Part shown: piece after piece, positions 6,867 through 13,660 of the stretch
How positions within the stretch are numbered: the first letter of the stretch is position 1
Layout: every line of letters begins with the position of its first letter
Program-made: the position numbers and the translations under genes
Notes under the pieces: model-generated
What the model saw: only the letters and a program-made list of their open reading frames with translations
Told to the model about the DNA's origin: nothing
The model's database searches: none
Origin: Nitrososphaerales archaeon
GTDB lineage: Archaea; Thermoproteota; Nitrososphaeria; Nitrososphaerales; Gagatemarchaeaceae
Reading direction: 5' to 3'
DNA: 15,841 nt
Assembly: GCA_030039515.1 (NCBI GenBank)
Contig: JASHVT010000171.1
Location: 1 to 15,841, forward strand

Positions 6867-8060
6867 ATGAGAGATCCCACTTCATTTCTGAAGGCGGAGT
6901 ACGACGACCTGGTCAGGCAGGAGCTCGACTGGAGGCTCAAGGTCCTCGGAGGGCCCAGCACGCCCTGGTGCGTCGTGGACGGAAAGAAGGTCCTGATGTT
7001 CTGCTCGAACAACTATCTCGGGCTCAGCAACCATCCCAAGCTCAAGGCGGCCGCCATCGAGGCCGTCGAGACGCACGGGGCGGGCTCAGGCTCGGTGAGG
7101 CCCATCGCCGGGAACATGGACCTCCACGTCGAGCTCGAGAGGAGGCTCGCCTCCTTCAAGGAGGCCGAGGCATCCCTTGTGTACCAGACGGGGTTCGCGG
7201 CGAACGCCGGGCTGATACCCCAGCTCGCAGGGAAGGGCGACCTCATCATCAGCGACGAGCTGAACCACGGCAGCATCATCGACGGCGTCAGGCTCTCAGC
7301 GGCCGAGAGGAAGGTGTACAAGCACGCCGACACCGAAGACCTCGCGAAGGTCCTCGCAGAGGCTGAAAGCGCCTCTCCTCCCTTCCGTAGGATACTCGTC
7401 ATAACCGACGGCGTGTTCTCGATGGACGGGGACATGGCTCCCCTTGACAAGATCGCGGACGTCGCGCACGAGCACGGCGCCATGGTCTACGTCGACGACG
7501 CCCACGGGGAGGGCGTCCTCGGCCCCGGCGGGCGCGGGATAGTCTCTCACTTCAAGCTGCCCAGGGACAGGGTCCACGTCGAGATGGGGACCTTCTCCAA
7601 GGCCTTCGGCGTCGTCGGAGGCCACGTCTCGGGGTCCAGGGACCTGATCAACTTCGCCTACAACAAGTCGAGGACGTGGCTACTGAGCGGCTCCCACCCG
7701 CCCGCAGTGGTCGCGGCGTGCACCGCAGCCGTGGACGTCCTGGAGCACGAGCCGCAGCACGTCGAGAGGCTGTGGGACAACACGCGGTACTTCAAGAAGG
7801 CCATGCGCGACATCGGCTTCGACATCGGGAAGAGCGAGACCCCCATAACGCCCGTGATGGTGGGTGAGAGCGGGAAGGCCAAGAGGCTGAGCTCTAGGAT
7901 ATTCGAGCTGGGCATATTCGCCCTGCCGATAGTCTATCCCATGGTCGCCCAGGGGAAGGCCAGGATCAGGACGATCATGAACGCCGCCCTGACCAGGGAC
8001 GACCTCGACAACGCGGTCGGGGCGTTCGAGAAGGCCGGGAAGGAGCTAGAGATAGTCTAG
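6867..8060 (+). CDS. kbl: 2-amino-3-ketobutyrate CoA ligase (glycine C-acetyltransferase)
   Basis: This PLP enzyme splits 2-amino-3-ketobutyrate with CoA into glycine and acetyl-CoA. The 397 residues match the alpha-oxoamine synthase family: FCSNNYLGLSNHP near 45-57, GAGSGSVRPIAGN at 71-83, LNHGSIIDG, the cofactor-contacting VDDAHGEGVLG (Asp211, His213), and the Schiff-base Lys245 in TFSKAFGVVGGH. The C-terminal small domain is complete. Family members that make biotin or haem precursors (BioF, HemA) look similar. The call to KBL rests mainly on the preceding threonine dehydrogenase; no biotin genes are nearby. The gene has its own box and ATG. Its 3' end overlaps that of the opposing lipoate ligase gene by 15 bases, so the two converge with no space for a separate terminator. 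Confidence 0.9.
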   Translation: MRDPTSFLKAEYDDLVRQELDWRLKVLGGPSTPWCVVDGKKVLMFCSNNYLGLSNHPKLKAAAIEAVETHGAGSGSVRPIAGNMDLHVELERRLASFKEAEASLVYQTGFAANAGLIPQLAGKGDLIISDELNHGSIIDGVRLSAAERKVYKHADTEDLAKVLAEAESASPPFRRILVITDGVFSMDGDMAPLDKIADVAHEHGAMVYVDDAHGEGVLGPGGRGIVSHFKLPRDRVHVEMGTFSKAFGVVGGHVSGSRDLINFAYNKSRTWLLSGSHPPAVVAACTAAVDVLEHEPQHVERLWDNTRYFKKAMRDIGFDIGKSETPITPVMVGESGKAKRLSSRIFELGIFALPIVYPMVAQGKARIRTIMNAALTRDDLDNAVGAFEKAGKELEIV

Positions 8061-8789
8061 CTCGAATGGGTCGCCCAGGTTCCACTCTTCGCTCCTGTAC
8101 CTGTCTAGGAGGCCGGAGCACAGGAGGGCCTCCTCCTCGGTCCTTCCCCCTGGCTCGAACCCTGGCGCCGCCCTGGCGAGGCGGAGGACGAACTCCGACG
8201 CCTTCGCGCCGCAGTTCGCGACCCTGACGTGCCTGCTGCGGGCATAGCGCCTCCGCAGCGCCTCCTCGCTCGGCTTGGTCAGCCTCTCCACCTCGGCGAG
8301 GTCCGCAGACACGAGGAGGGTGCCGTGGCAGAGCGTCGCATCCCTCGAGATGTAGGCCGCCATCCCCGAGATCTTCCCGCCCGGCCCGACCACGCTGTTC
8401 GGCGCCTCGAACGACGCCTCCACCCCGCACGACGCCAGCGCCCCCACGACTATCCTTGCAAACGACTCGAAAACGCCCCTTGCGCCGGAGGCCCTGGCGA
8501 GCCAGACGGGCGCGTCAGTCGCCGGGAATACGAACGTCCAGTTGATGTTCCCCGGGCCGTTGTAGACAGCCCCGCCAGCCGTCGCCCGTCTTACGATGGG
8601 GATCGAGCGCTCCGCGCAGTAGGCGACGTCGGTCTCGAAGGCCGCCAGCTGCGCTCTGCCGAGCACCACGGACTTCTGGTTCTCCCAGACGCGCAATGTG
8701 GGGACCTTCGCGCACCGCAGGAGCGCCTCCTCCAGTGCGAGGTTCTCGTAGGGGTCTCCCAGTGTGAGCTCGAGGAGCCTGCCGGGCAA
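8046..8789 (-). CDS. Lipoate-protein ligase A family protein (catalytic domain)
   Basis: The predicted role is attachment of lipoate or octanoate to lipoyl domains such as glycine-cleavage H protein. The product of 247 residues shows the biotin/lipoate ligase fold: PYENLALEEALL near 13-24, WENQKSVVLGR, the substrate-loop RRATAGGAVYNGPGN (67-81), and the binding lysine in GGKISGMAAYISRDATLCHGTLL (Lys139). The usual RRxTGGG loop has Ala in place of the first Gly of the triplet. There is no C-terminal accessory domain, so either a separate LplB-like partner exists elsewhere or this is an octanoyl/lipoyl transferase of the same fold. The start is TTG 8789: a TATA-like box lies 26 bases upstream, and GGAGG also precedes it. 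The frame continues upstream across archease but that is antisense shadow. Confidence 0.86.
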   Translation of the reverse strand: MPGRLLELTLGDPYENLALEEALLRCAKVPTLRVWENQKSVVLGRAQLAAFETDVAYCAERSIPIVRRATAGGAVYNGPGNINWTFVFPATDAPVWLARASGARGVFESFARIVVGALASCGVEASFEAPNSVVGPGGKISGMAAYISRDATLCHGTLLVSADLAEVERLTKPSEEALRRRYARSRHVRVANCGAKASEFVLRLARAAPGFEPGGRTEEEALLCSGLLDRYRSEEWNLGDPFELDYL

Positions 8790-8810
8790 CGTAAACCGGA
8801 CCTCCGCAGA

Positions 8811-8824
8811 TGTTAAGAGCTTTT
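8811..8824. promoter_or_regulatory. Divergent promoter region between lipoate ligase and archease
   Basis: The A/T block TGTTAAGAGCTTTT is the only box candidate in the 60-base gap. On the minus strand TCTTAACA is centred 26 bases from TTG 8789. On the plus strand the block is about 28-35 bases from ATG 8850. One block therefore probably serves both directions. Confidence 0.45.
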
Positions 8825-8849
8825 GAGCCTCGCCCTCCCGGCCTGTCCC

Positions 8850-9272
8850 ATGCCGTACAAGTTCCTCCCTGACGTCGCCCTGGCAGACGTGGCCTTCGAG
8901 GCGAAGGCGGGCACCGTGGGGGGGCTCTTCGAAGCGTGCGCGACCGCGATGTCTGACACAATGGTCGACCTGAGCACGGTCGAGAAGAGGACGACGAAGC
9001 GCATCTCCCTCGCGTCGCCCGACCTCGACAGGCTGCTCTACGACTTCCTGACTGAGCTCATCATCGTCAAAGACGTCGACTCTCTGCTCTTCTGCGAGTT
9101 CGAGGTCGAGGTCTCGCCGGGGGGGACCTCGCTCGAGGCCTCGGTCAGGGGCGAGGCCATCGACAGGGAGAAGCACGTCCTGAGGAACGACGTCAAGGCG
9201 GTCACGATGCACATGTTCGGCGTGAAGAGGGACGGACCGGACTGGGTCGCCACCGTCGTGCTCGACATCTGA
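8850..9272 (+). CDS. Archease (RtcB activator)
   Basis: Archease speeds guanylylation and turnover of the RNA ligase RtcB, which joins tRNA exons after intron removal. The 140-residue product has the family pattern: an N-terminal strand with the acidic ADVAFEAKAGTVGGLFEACATAM, then a central DRLLYDFLTELI helix, FEVEV, and the conserved GEAIDREKHVLRNDVKAVTMHMF near the C-terminus, which contains the metal-binding region. The usual His near the N-terminus (HTAD) is replaced here by LPDVALADV, so the first ligand differs or is displaced. ATG 8850 is chosen; a TTG nine codons upstream overlaps the promoter block and is unlikely. RtcB follows 49 bases downstream on the same strand, the classic pairing. 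Confidence 0.92.
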   Translation: MPYKFLPDVALADVAFEAKAGTVGGLFEACATAMSDTMVDLSTVEKRTTKRISLASPDLDRLLYDFLTELIIVKDVDSLLFCEFEVEVSPGGTSLEASVRGEAIDREKHVLRNDVKAVTMHMFGVKRDGPDWVATVVLDI

Positions 9273-9279
9273 GCAACCC

Positions 9280-9287
9280 TTTAAGAG
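9280..9287 (+). promoter_or_regulatory. TATA-like box upstream of rtcB
   Basis: CCTTTAAGAGC lies just after the archease stop and 39 bases before ATG 9322. It would give a short leader of about 10 bases, so rtcB may be transcribed independently as well as with archease. Confidence 0.4.
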
Positions 9288-9321
9288 CAAACCTCGGGGC
9301 CGAAGCAGAGAACCAGGTGGC

Positions 9322-10779
9322 ATGGCTCAGATCGACTCCTTCAGGAAGCTGACGGACGTATCCTGGGAGATCCCGACATCCTACAAGCAGGGCATGCTCG
9401 TCCCTGCCAAGCTCTACGCGACGAGGAAGCTCCTCGAGGGGATGGACTCAGGGGTCATCGAGCAGGTCACCAACGTCGCATGTCTGCCCGGGATAGTCAG
9501 GCAGGCCTACGCGATGGCCGACGCGCACTGGGGGTACGGGTTCCCCATAGGCGGCGTCGCGGCATTCGAACCTGAGACGGGCGTGATCTCGCCTGGAGGT
9601 ATCGGATTCGACGTGAACTGCGGCATGCGACTCATAAGAACCAACCTCCGCTATTCGGAGGTCAAGCCGAAGGTCAAGGAGCTCGTAGACCTTATGTTCA
9701 AGCTTGTTCCAGCCGGAGTAGGGGTCAAGGGGTTCCTCCGGGTGAACGAGCCTCAGTTCGACGAGATAATGACTTACGGAGTGAAGTGGTGCGCTGAGAA
9801 CGGCCAGGCGTGGGAGGACGACCCCTCGCACGTGGAGGAGGGCGGCTTCATCAAGGGAGCGGAGCCTGCGAAGGTGAGCAGGCAGGCTAGGAGCAGGGGG
9901 ATCGACCAGCTCGGGACGCTGGGCTCGGGCAACCACTATCTCGAGATCCAGGTCGTCGACCCCGCCCGGTTCTTCGACGCGGAGCTGGGCAGGCACTTCG
10001 GGATCGTCCACCCCGACCAGGTGCTCGTCATGGTCCACTGCGGAAGCCGCGGCTTCGGCCACCAGGTGGCCAGCGACTACCTGAGGGTCTTCGACGGGGC
10101 GATGAAGAGGTACGGCTTCGCGGTCCGCGACAGAGAGCTCGCCTGCGCGCCCTTCTCCTCCAAGGAAGGGAAGGACTACTACGGCGCGATGGTCTGCGCG
10201 GCGAACATGGCCTTCACCAACAGGCAGATCATAGTCCAGCAGGTGAGGCAGGCCTTCTCCAGGGTCTTCCACAGAGATCCCGAGTCGATGGACATGCACC
10301 TGATCTACGACGTCTGCCACAACATAGCCAAGGTCGAGCGCCACACCTACGATGGCAGGAGCGCCGACCTCCTGGTCCATAGGAAGGGGGCGACGAGGAG
10401 CTTCGGGCCGGGCCACCCCGACATCCCTTCGCCCTACAGGAGCATAGGGCAGCCGGTGATAATTGGGGGGTCGATGGAGACGGGGTCGTACCTCCTCGTC
10501 GGGACGCAGAAGGCGATGGAGGAGACCTTCGGCTCGACCGCGCACGGGTCGGGAAGGACGATGTCGAGGACGGCCGCGAAGAGGGCGGTCCGGGGCGCCG
10601 AGCTCCAGCAAAAGATGATGGAGCGGGGGATCTACGTGAAGGCAGCCACGATGGACGGCCTGGCCGAGGAGGCAGGGATGGCCTACAAGGACATCTCCGA
10701 GGTGGTCGCCACGATGGACGAGGCAGGGATATCGAAGAAGGTCGTCGCGCTCAGGCCCGTCGGGAACATAAAGGGCTAG
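9322..10779 (+). CDS. rtcB: RNA-splicing ligase RtcB
   Basis: RtcB joins RNA 2',3'-cyclic phosphate ends to 5'-hydroxyl ends using GTP and Mn2+, completing tRNA splicing. The product of 485 residues is full length. Metal- and substrate-binding residues are visible: Asp97 and Cys100 in GFDVNCGMR, His205 in GSGNHYLEI, His239 in VHCGSRGFGHQ, His333 in CHNIAKVE, and the guanylylated His408 in AHGSGRTMSR. The C-terminus ends VALRPVGNIKG, typical of the family. Unlike some archaeal RtcB genes it carries no intein. It follows archease, and its 3' end overlaps the convergent PAC2-type gene by four bases. Confidence 0.98.
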   Translation: MAQIDSFRKLTDVSWEIPTSYKQGMLVPAKLYATRKLLEGMDSGVIEQVTNVACLPGIVRQAYAMADAHWGYGFPIGGVAAFEPETGVISPGGIGFDVNCGMRLIRTNLRYSEVKPKVKELVDLMFKLVPAGVGVKGFLRVNEPQFDEIMTYGVKWCAENGQAWEDDPSHVEEGGFIKGAEPAKVSRQARSRGIDQLGTLGSGNHYLEIQVVDPARFFDAELGRHFGIVHPDQVLVMVHCGSRGFGHQVASDYLRVFDGAMKRYGFAVRDRELACAPFSSKEGKDYYGAMVCAANMAFTNRQIIVQQVRQAFSRVFHRDPESMDMHLIYDVCHNIAKVERHTYDGRSADLLVHRKGATRSFGPGHPDIPSPYRSIGQPVIIGGSMETGSYLLVGTQKAMEETFGSTAHGSGRTMSRTAAKRAVRGAELQQKMMERGIYVKAATMDGLAEEAGMAYKDISEVVATMDEAGISKKVVALRPVGNIKG

Positions 10780-11549
10780 GCGATGTACCCGGGCCTCGCC
10801 TCGCGCCTGGCCGAAGGCGCGCTCTCGCGAGCCTGCTCAGAGACCGCCTGGAGCTGGCTTATGACCTTCTGCGTCTCCTCGGCCTTCTCGTCGAGCTTCG
10901 ACGTGTCTACCTCGATGCCCACTATCGACGACAGCGCCTGGAGCACCGCCTTGGACGCTGCCGCGTCCACTACGTACCCGGACGTCTCTCCCAGCAGGCA
11001 AGCGCCCTCGAGCCCGCGGAGCGCCGCCACCCCGACCAGGAGCCCGTTCATCCCGCTGATCCCCCCGTCCTTCATCAGGGTCACGCCCTTCTCTGAGAGC
11101 GAGTCGAGCATCGCCTTGGACGTCCCCGAGCCGTAGACCTTCGGAGAGTTGGAGAACGAGCCCGTGATGTACGCAGCGAGGGTGAACACCCTCTTGACGC
11201 CCGCGCGCGCGGCATACCTGACGACTGCCTCCGACAGGCGGTACTCCCCTTCAGACGTGGAAGGCTGCGCGTCGGCGGTGAAGACGAAGACGCTCTTCCC
11301 TTTCCCGGTCTCCGCGAAGTACATCTCGCCCTTCAGCATCCCCGCGACGCCGTTCTCGTCGACGACCGCCTGGGGAGGGAAGTCGTCGCTCTGGAACTCC
11401 GCGACCTTCTCCAGTTTGAGCGCCCAGACCAGGTGGTCCGCCGCCAGCTTCCCCACGTATCCGCTCCCGGGGAGGCCGCAGACGAGTACGGGGTTCGTCG
11501 CCTTCGGCTCGCTCAGGATTCTTTCCACGATCGAGTGTCCTTCGCTCAC
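10776..11549 (-). CDS. PAC2-family protein (proteasome assembly chaperone-like)
   Basis: PAC2-family proteins in archaea (PbaA/PbaB type) resemble the eukaryotic chaperones that help assemble proteasome rings. The 257-residue product has the family core: NPVLVCGLPGSGYVGKLAADHLV near the N-terminus, FPPQAVVDENGVAGM, a KSVFVFTADAQPS strand, a long stretch with GVKRVFTLAAYITG, GGISGMNGLLVGVAAL, and a LLGETSGYVVDAAASKAVLQALSSIVG segment, then a Lys/Glu-rich helical tail. The exact role (chaperone, or an ATP-grasp-associated relative) is not shown. Start is GTG 11549, overlapping the PDCD5-like stop in a GTGA four-base overlap, with GGAAGGG just upstream, so the two are translationally coupled. 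Confidence 0.9.
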   Translation of the reverse strand: MSEGHSIVERILSEPKATNPVLVCGLPGSGYVGKLAADHLVWALKLEKVAEFQSDDFPPQAVVDENGVAGMLKGEMYFAETGKGKSVFVFTADAQPSTSEGEYRLSEAVVRYAARAGVKRVFTLAAYITGSFSNSPKVYGSGTSKAMLDSLSEKGVTLMKDGGISGMNGLLVGVAALRGLEGACLLGETSGYVVDAAASKAVLQALSSIVGIEVDTSKLDEKAEETQKVISQLQAVSEQARESAPSARREARPGYIA

Positions 11550-11920
11550 TCCGAGCCCTTCCCGAACCTTTCGCTGATGTCGACGAACTTCCCCTTGTCC
11601 TGGACCTTGATGGAGGTCTCCAGCCTGAACCGGAGACCGACCTGCCTGAAGACCGACATGAGCTCGCCGCCCGATATCCTCTCGGTCAGCCTCCCGTCCC
11701 TGATCATCCGGGCGAGCTCTCCGACGACGCCTCCCGTCTCCTTTGGGTAGATCTGGTACGCGGCGTCGAGGACCTCTTCGCCCCTGTCGTACAGCATCGA
11801 CCGCAGGACCTCCGCGTCGCTCCTCTCCTTCTTCTCCTGCGGGGCCGATGTCTTGAGCTTGCGCCTCTGAGCCTCCAGCTTCCTCTGCTCCAGGAGCTTG
11901 AGGTCGGCGTCTTCTTCCAA
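11546..11920 (-). CDS. PDCD5-like DNA-binding protein (TFAR19 family)
   Basis: The family is conserved across archaea and eukaryotes and folds as a small three-helix bundle that binds nucleic acid; its archaeal role is not well defined. The product of 124 residues begins MEEDADLKLLEQRKLEAQRRKL, the typical charged N-terminal helix, then ERSDAEVLRSMLYDRGEEVLDAAYQIYPKETGGVV, ELARMIRDGRLTERISGGELMSVFRQV, and a basic tail ending IKVQDKGKFVD, which parallels the C-terminal motif of PDCD5. The start is TTG 11920, set by a TATA-like box 29 bases upstream. A longer frame opens at TTG 11983 but its extra residues are not like the family and overlap the box. It is coupled to the PAC2 gene. The resemblance is clear in pattern but the sequence is divergent, so the call is moderate. 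Confidence 0.72.
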   Translation of the reverse strand: MEEDADLKLLEQRKLEAQRRKLKTSAPQEKKERSDAEVLRSMLYDRGEEVLDAAYQIYPKETGGVVGELARMIRDGRLTERISGGELMSVFRQVGLRFRLETSIKVQDKGKFVDISERFGKGSE

Positions 11921-11944
11921 TTCGACGGGCCGCGCGCCGCCCGA

Positions 11945-11952
11945 CAATAAAA
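11945..11952 (-). promoter_or_regulatory. TATA-like box of the PDCD5-PAC2 operon
   Basis: The minus strand reads CGTTTTATTGTCG. Its centre at 11949 is 29 bases from TTG 11920, which is why that codon is preferred over TTG 11983. Confidence 0.45.
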
Positions 11953-12056
11953 CGATTGCTGGATTGACTCCACGGCGCGACAAACTCCATTAAGCGCACG
12001 TAGGCTGGACGAGAGGACTCCCCTGGGGCCCTTATTCGCCGGCTGACTATGGCCCG

Positions 12057-12063
12057 TTAAATA
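12057..12063 (+). promoter_or_regulatory. TATA-like box of the homing-endonuclease-like gene
   Basis: CCGTTAAATACC is centred 25 bases before ATG 12085, so this gene probably has its own promoter and a leaderless transcript. The rest of the gap 11953-12056 holds no gene or tRNA that could be recognised. Confidence 0.5.
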
Positions 12064-12084
12064 CCAAGGTCCAGTTTCAACCTG

Positions 12085-13149
12085 ATGCCCGTCGAGCAAG
12101 TGACGCTGTCCGCGAACCACGAGGCACTGCTCGAGTTGCTTAGAACGAGAGGGCTGAGCGTAAGGGGCATGGACGAGAGAAAGAAAGGGGAGCTCCGGAG
12201 GTTCCTGGACTATCTGTGCAACGAGAGAGGCATGTCGCTGAACGACGTCGCCAAGTTGATCGGGAACAAAACGAGCGGGTATTCGTCTTGGCTGTGCAAG
12301 CAGCTCGGTGTGACTGTCAGGCCCTTCGAGGAGGCGAGGCTCAAGGGCATCAAAGAGAAGAGGAGGAAATACGAGCGGAGGTCCTTCGACGGAAGCGACG
12401 AGGACAAGGCGTACATGCTAGGGCTGAGGCATGGCGACCTGACCGTATACAGACCCTGGAATGAAGCCGTCAGGGTGTCGACGAGCTCGACGCATCCGGC
12501 TATGGTGCAGCTGTTCCGGACCCAATTCGAGCCGTATGGCCATGTGTACCAGCATCCGCGATACAAGAAGGACACCAAGACATATGAGTGGAACCTCTGC
12601 GTCATTCTGGATGACAGTTTCTCATTTCTGCTTCAAGAGTTCGCTCAAGCAAGGGACTGGTTGACTGCGTCCGAGTCAAGGGTCCTTGCTTACCTATCTG
12701 GTTTCCTTGACGCGGAGGGATCCATTCTGGTCACTCGCAATTCCAGGGGAGGGATTGTGACCTTCGTCGACTTCTTCAACGAGGATAGACTGATTCTGGA
12801 GTGGATTCAAGACCAAGCAAAGAAGATGGGGATGGGGTGCAGCATCCGCATGAATAAGCCCATAGGCAGGGGCAAAACAGGATTTCACCTCAACCACAAC
12901 AAGGAGTACTGGCAGTTATCGATATTCTCCGCTCATGGCATCATAGGATTCATAAGACAACTCGAACCTCGCCACCCGGAGAAGGTCCAAAGAAGACTGA
13001 TTGCTCTTCAGACAGTTGGCATGTCGAAGTATGATGAGGTTGTCGGAACAATCCTTCGGCTAAGGACGAAGATAAAGGAAGACGTCGCGCAGTTCGTCAG
13101 TCTCGCTGAAACCACCTACTTGGAGGCCCACTCGCGTCCGGCAGGTTGA
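12085..13149 (+). CDS. Free-standing LAGLIDADG homing-endonuclease-like protein with N-terminal helix-turn-helix
   Basis: The 354-residue product has a basic N-terminal part with a probable helix-turn-helix (SLNDVAKLIGNKTSGYSSWLCKQLG, about 51-75) and two LAGLIDADG-type motifs: AYMLGLRHGDL (109-119, Asp118) and LAYLSGFLDAEG (201-212, Asp209, Glu211). Two half-domains in one chain suggest a monomeric DNA endonuclease or a derived DNA-binding regulator. It is not an intein: there is no Cys/Ser start block and no His-Asn end. It lies between PDCD5 and ferredoxin genes, not inside a tRNA or rRNA gene. Codon choice and GC differ from neighbours, most clearly in the second half (hand count 31 of 60 in bases 12721-12780, against 46 of 60 in HisRS bases 4441-4500), which suggests recent acquisition. 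The first motif ends GDL rather than GDG, so activity is uncertain. Confidence 0.85.
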   Translation: MPVEQVTLSANHEALLELLRTRGLSVRGMDERKKGELRRFLDYLCNERGMSLNDVAKLIGNKTSGYSSWLCKQLGVTVRPFEEARLKGIKEKRRKYERRSFDGSDEDKAYMLGLRHGDLTVYRPWNEAVRVSTSSTHPAMVQLFRTQFEPYGHVYQHPRYKKDTKTYEWNLCVILDDSFSFLLQEFAQARDWLTASESRVLAYLSGFLDAEGSILVTRNSRGGIVTFVDFFNEDRLILEWIQDQAKKMGMGCSIRMNKPIGRGKTGFHLNHNKEYWQLSIFSAHGIIGFIRQLEPRHPEKVQRRLIALQTVGMSKYDEVVGTILRLRTKIKEDVAQFVSLAETTYLEAHSRPAG

Positions 13150-13155
13150 CTGTCT

Positions 13156-13584
13156 CTATGGTTGGGTGATTTTAATCGACTGAGTTGGGCAACTGGTTTC
13201 ACAGGCCATGCAGAAGATGCAGTCCATCTCTCTCACGGGCTCTGATTTGTCGCTCCTGTACTGGTTGTACTCCTCGCCTCCCTGCTCGAGGACCTTGTCC
13301 TTCCCAGTGCCCGCCTGGCCAGGGTTGAGGAGCCACTCGAATACGAAGACCGGGCAGACGTCCATGCAGACCCCGTCTGCGACGCAAGACTCCCAGTCCA
13401 CCGCGACCTGCGACCCGTGTATGCCGTTGGCCGTCGGATAGGGCTTGCCTTCGCCGTCCATCCTCGACGCGCCTGCGGCCCTGATCTTGTGGCCGTTGTG
13501 CTCGCCTGTGACCGGGAACTGGTCCGGCTTCGACAGGAAGTTCGGGTCGATCGGGGCGGACTTGTAGCCTACATCTCTCGTCAT
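13156..13584 (-). CDS. Zinc-containing seven-iron ferredoxin
   Basis: This is a small electron carrier, probably serving 2-oxoacid:ferredoxin oxidoreductases and similar enzymes. The 142-residue product has the Sulfolobus/Thermoplasma-type layout: an N-terminal extension with zinc ligands His29 and His32 (EHNGHKI) and His56 (NGIHG), then a first cluster site Cys67-x-x-Asp70-x-x-Cys73-x3-Cys77-Pro, in which Asp replaces a cysteine (3Fe-4S type), a loop with NPGQAG, and a second 4Fe-4S site Cys122-x2-Cys125-x2-Cys128-x3-Cys132-Pro. The fourth zinc ligand, Asp in the Sulfolobus protein, seems to align with Glu115 (SEPV). ATG 13584 is the start. The gene converges on the endonuclease gene with only six bases between their stop codons. 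Confidence 0.95.
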   Translation of the reverse strand: MTRDVGYKSAPIDPNFLSKPDQFPVTGEHNGHKIRAAGASRMDGEGKPYPTANGIHGSQVAVDWESCVADGVCMDVCPVFVFEWLLNPGQAGTGKDKVLEQGGEEYNQYRSDKSEPVREMDCIFCMACETSCPTQSIKITQP

Positions 13585-13614
13585 GGTTGAACAGGAAATC
13601 CTCCTCTCGGGGCC

Positions 13615-13621
13615 ATTATAA
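13615..13621 (-). promoter_or_regulatory. TATA-like box of the ferredoxin gene
   Basis: The minus strand reads ACCTTATAATGG, the best A/T box in the gap before RpiA. Its centre is 34 bases before ATG 13584, giving a leader of only a few bases. Confidence 0.5.
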
Positions 13622-13660
13622 GGTTACCCGAGTTTCGGGCGTCCGTCCTATCGGCTGCGC

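Noticed and set aside
6867..8060. BioF or 5-aminolevulinate synthase identity for the oxoamine synthase
   Set aside because: The catalytic residues cannot tell these apart, but the immediately upstream threonine dehydrogenase favours KBL, and no biotin or haem genes are present.
8790..9323. Upstream extension of the lipoate ligase frame opposite archease
   Set aside because: The archease plus-strand product has all family motifs; the antisense extension has none, and a promoter block separates them.
11984..12084. Possible small RNA (C/D-box-like CTGA and TGATG pieces) in the gap before the endonuclease gene
   Set aside because: The box-like words are short, not correctly paired or spaced, and TGATG overlaps the start codon of the next gene.
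12085..13149. Reading the 12085-13149 protein as a third intein or as an intron-encoded protein inside an RNA gene
   Set aside because: It has its own Met start and stop, no Cys/Ser block A, no terminal His-Asn, and no split host gene, tRNA or rRNA sequence was found on either side.
13150..13180. T-rich GATTTTAATC near the end of the endonuclease gene as a terminator
   Set aside because: The run is only four T residues and lies inside the ferredoxin coding sequence; no stem was visible.
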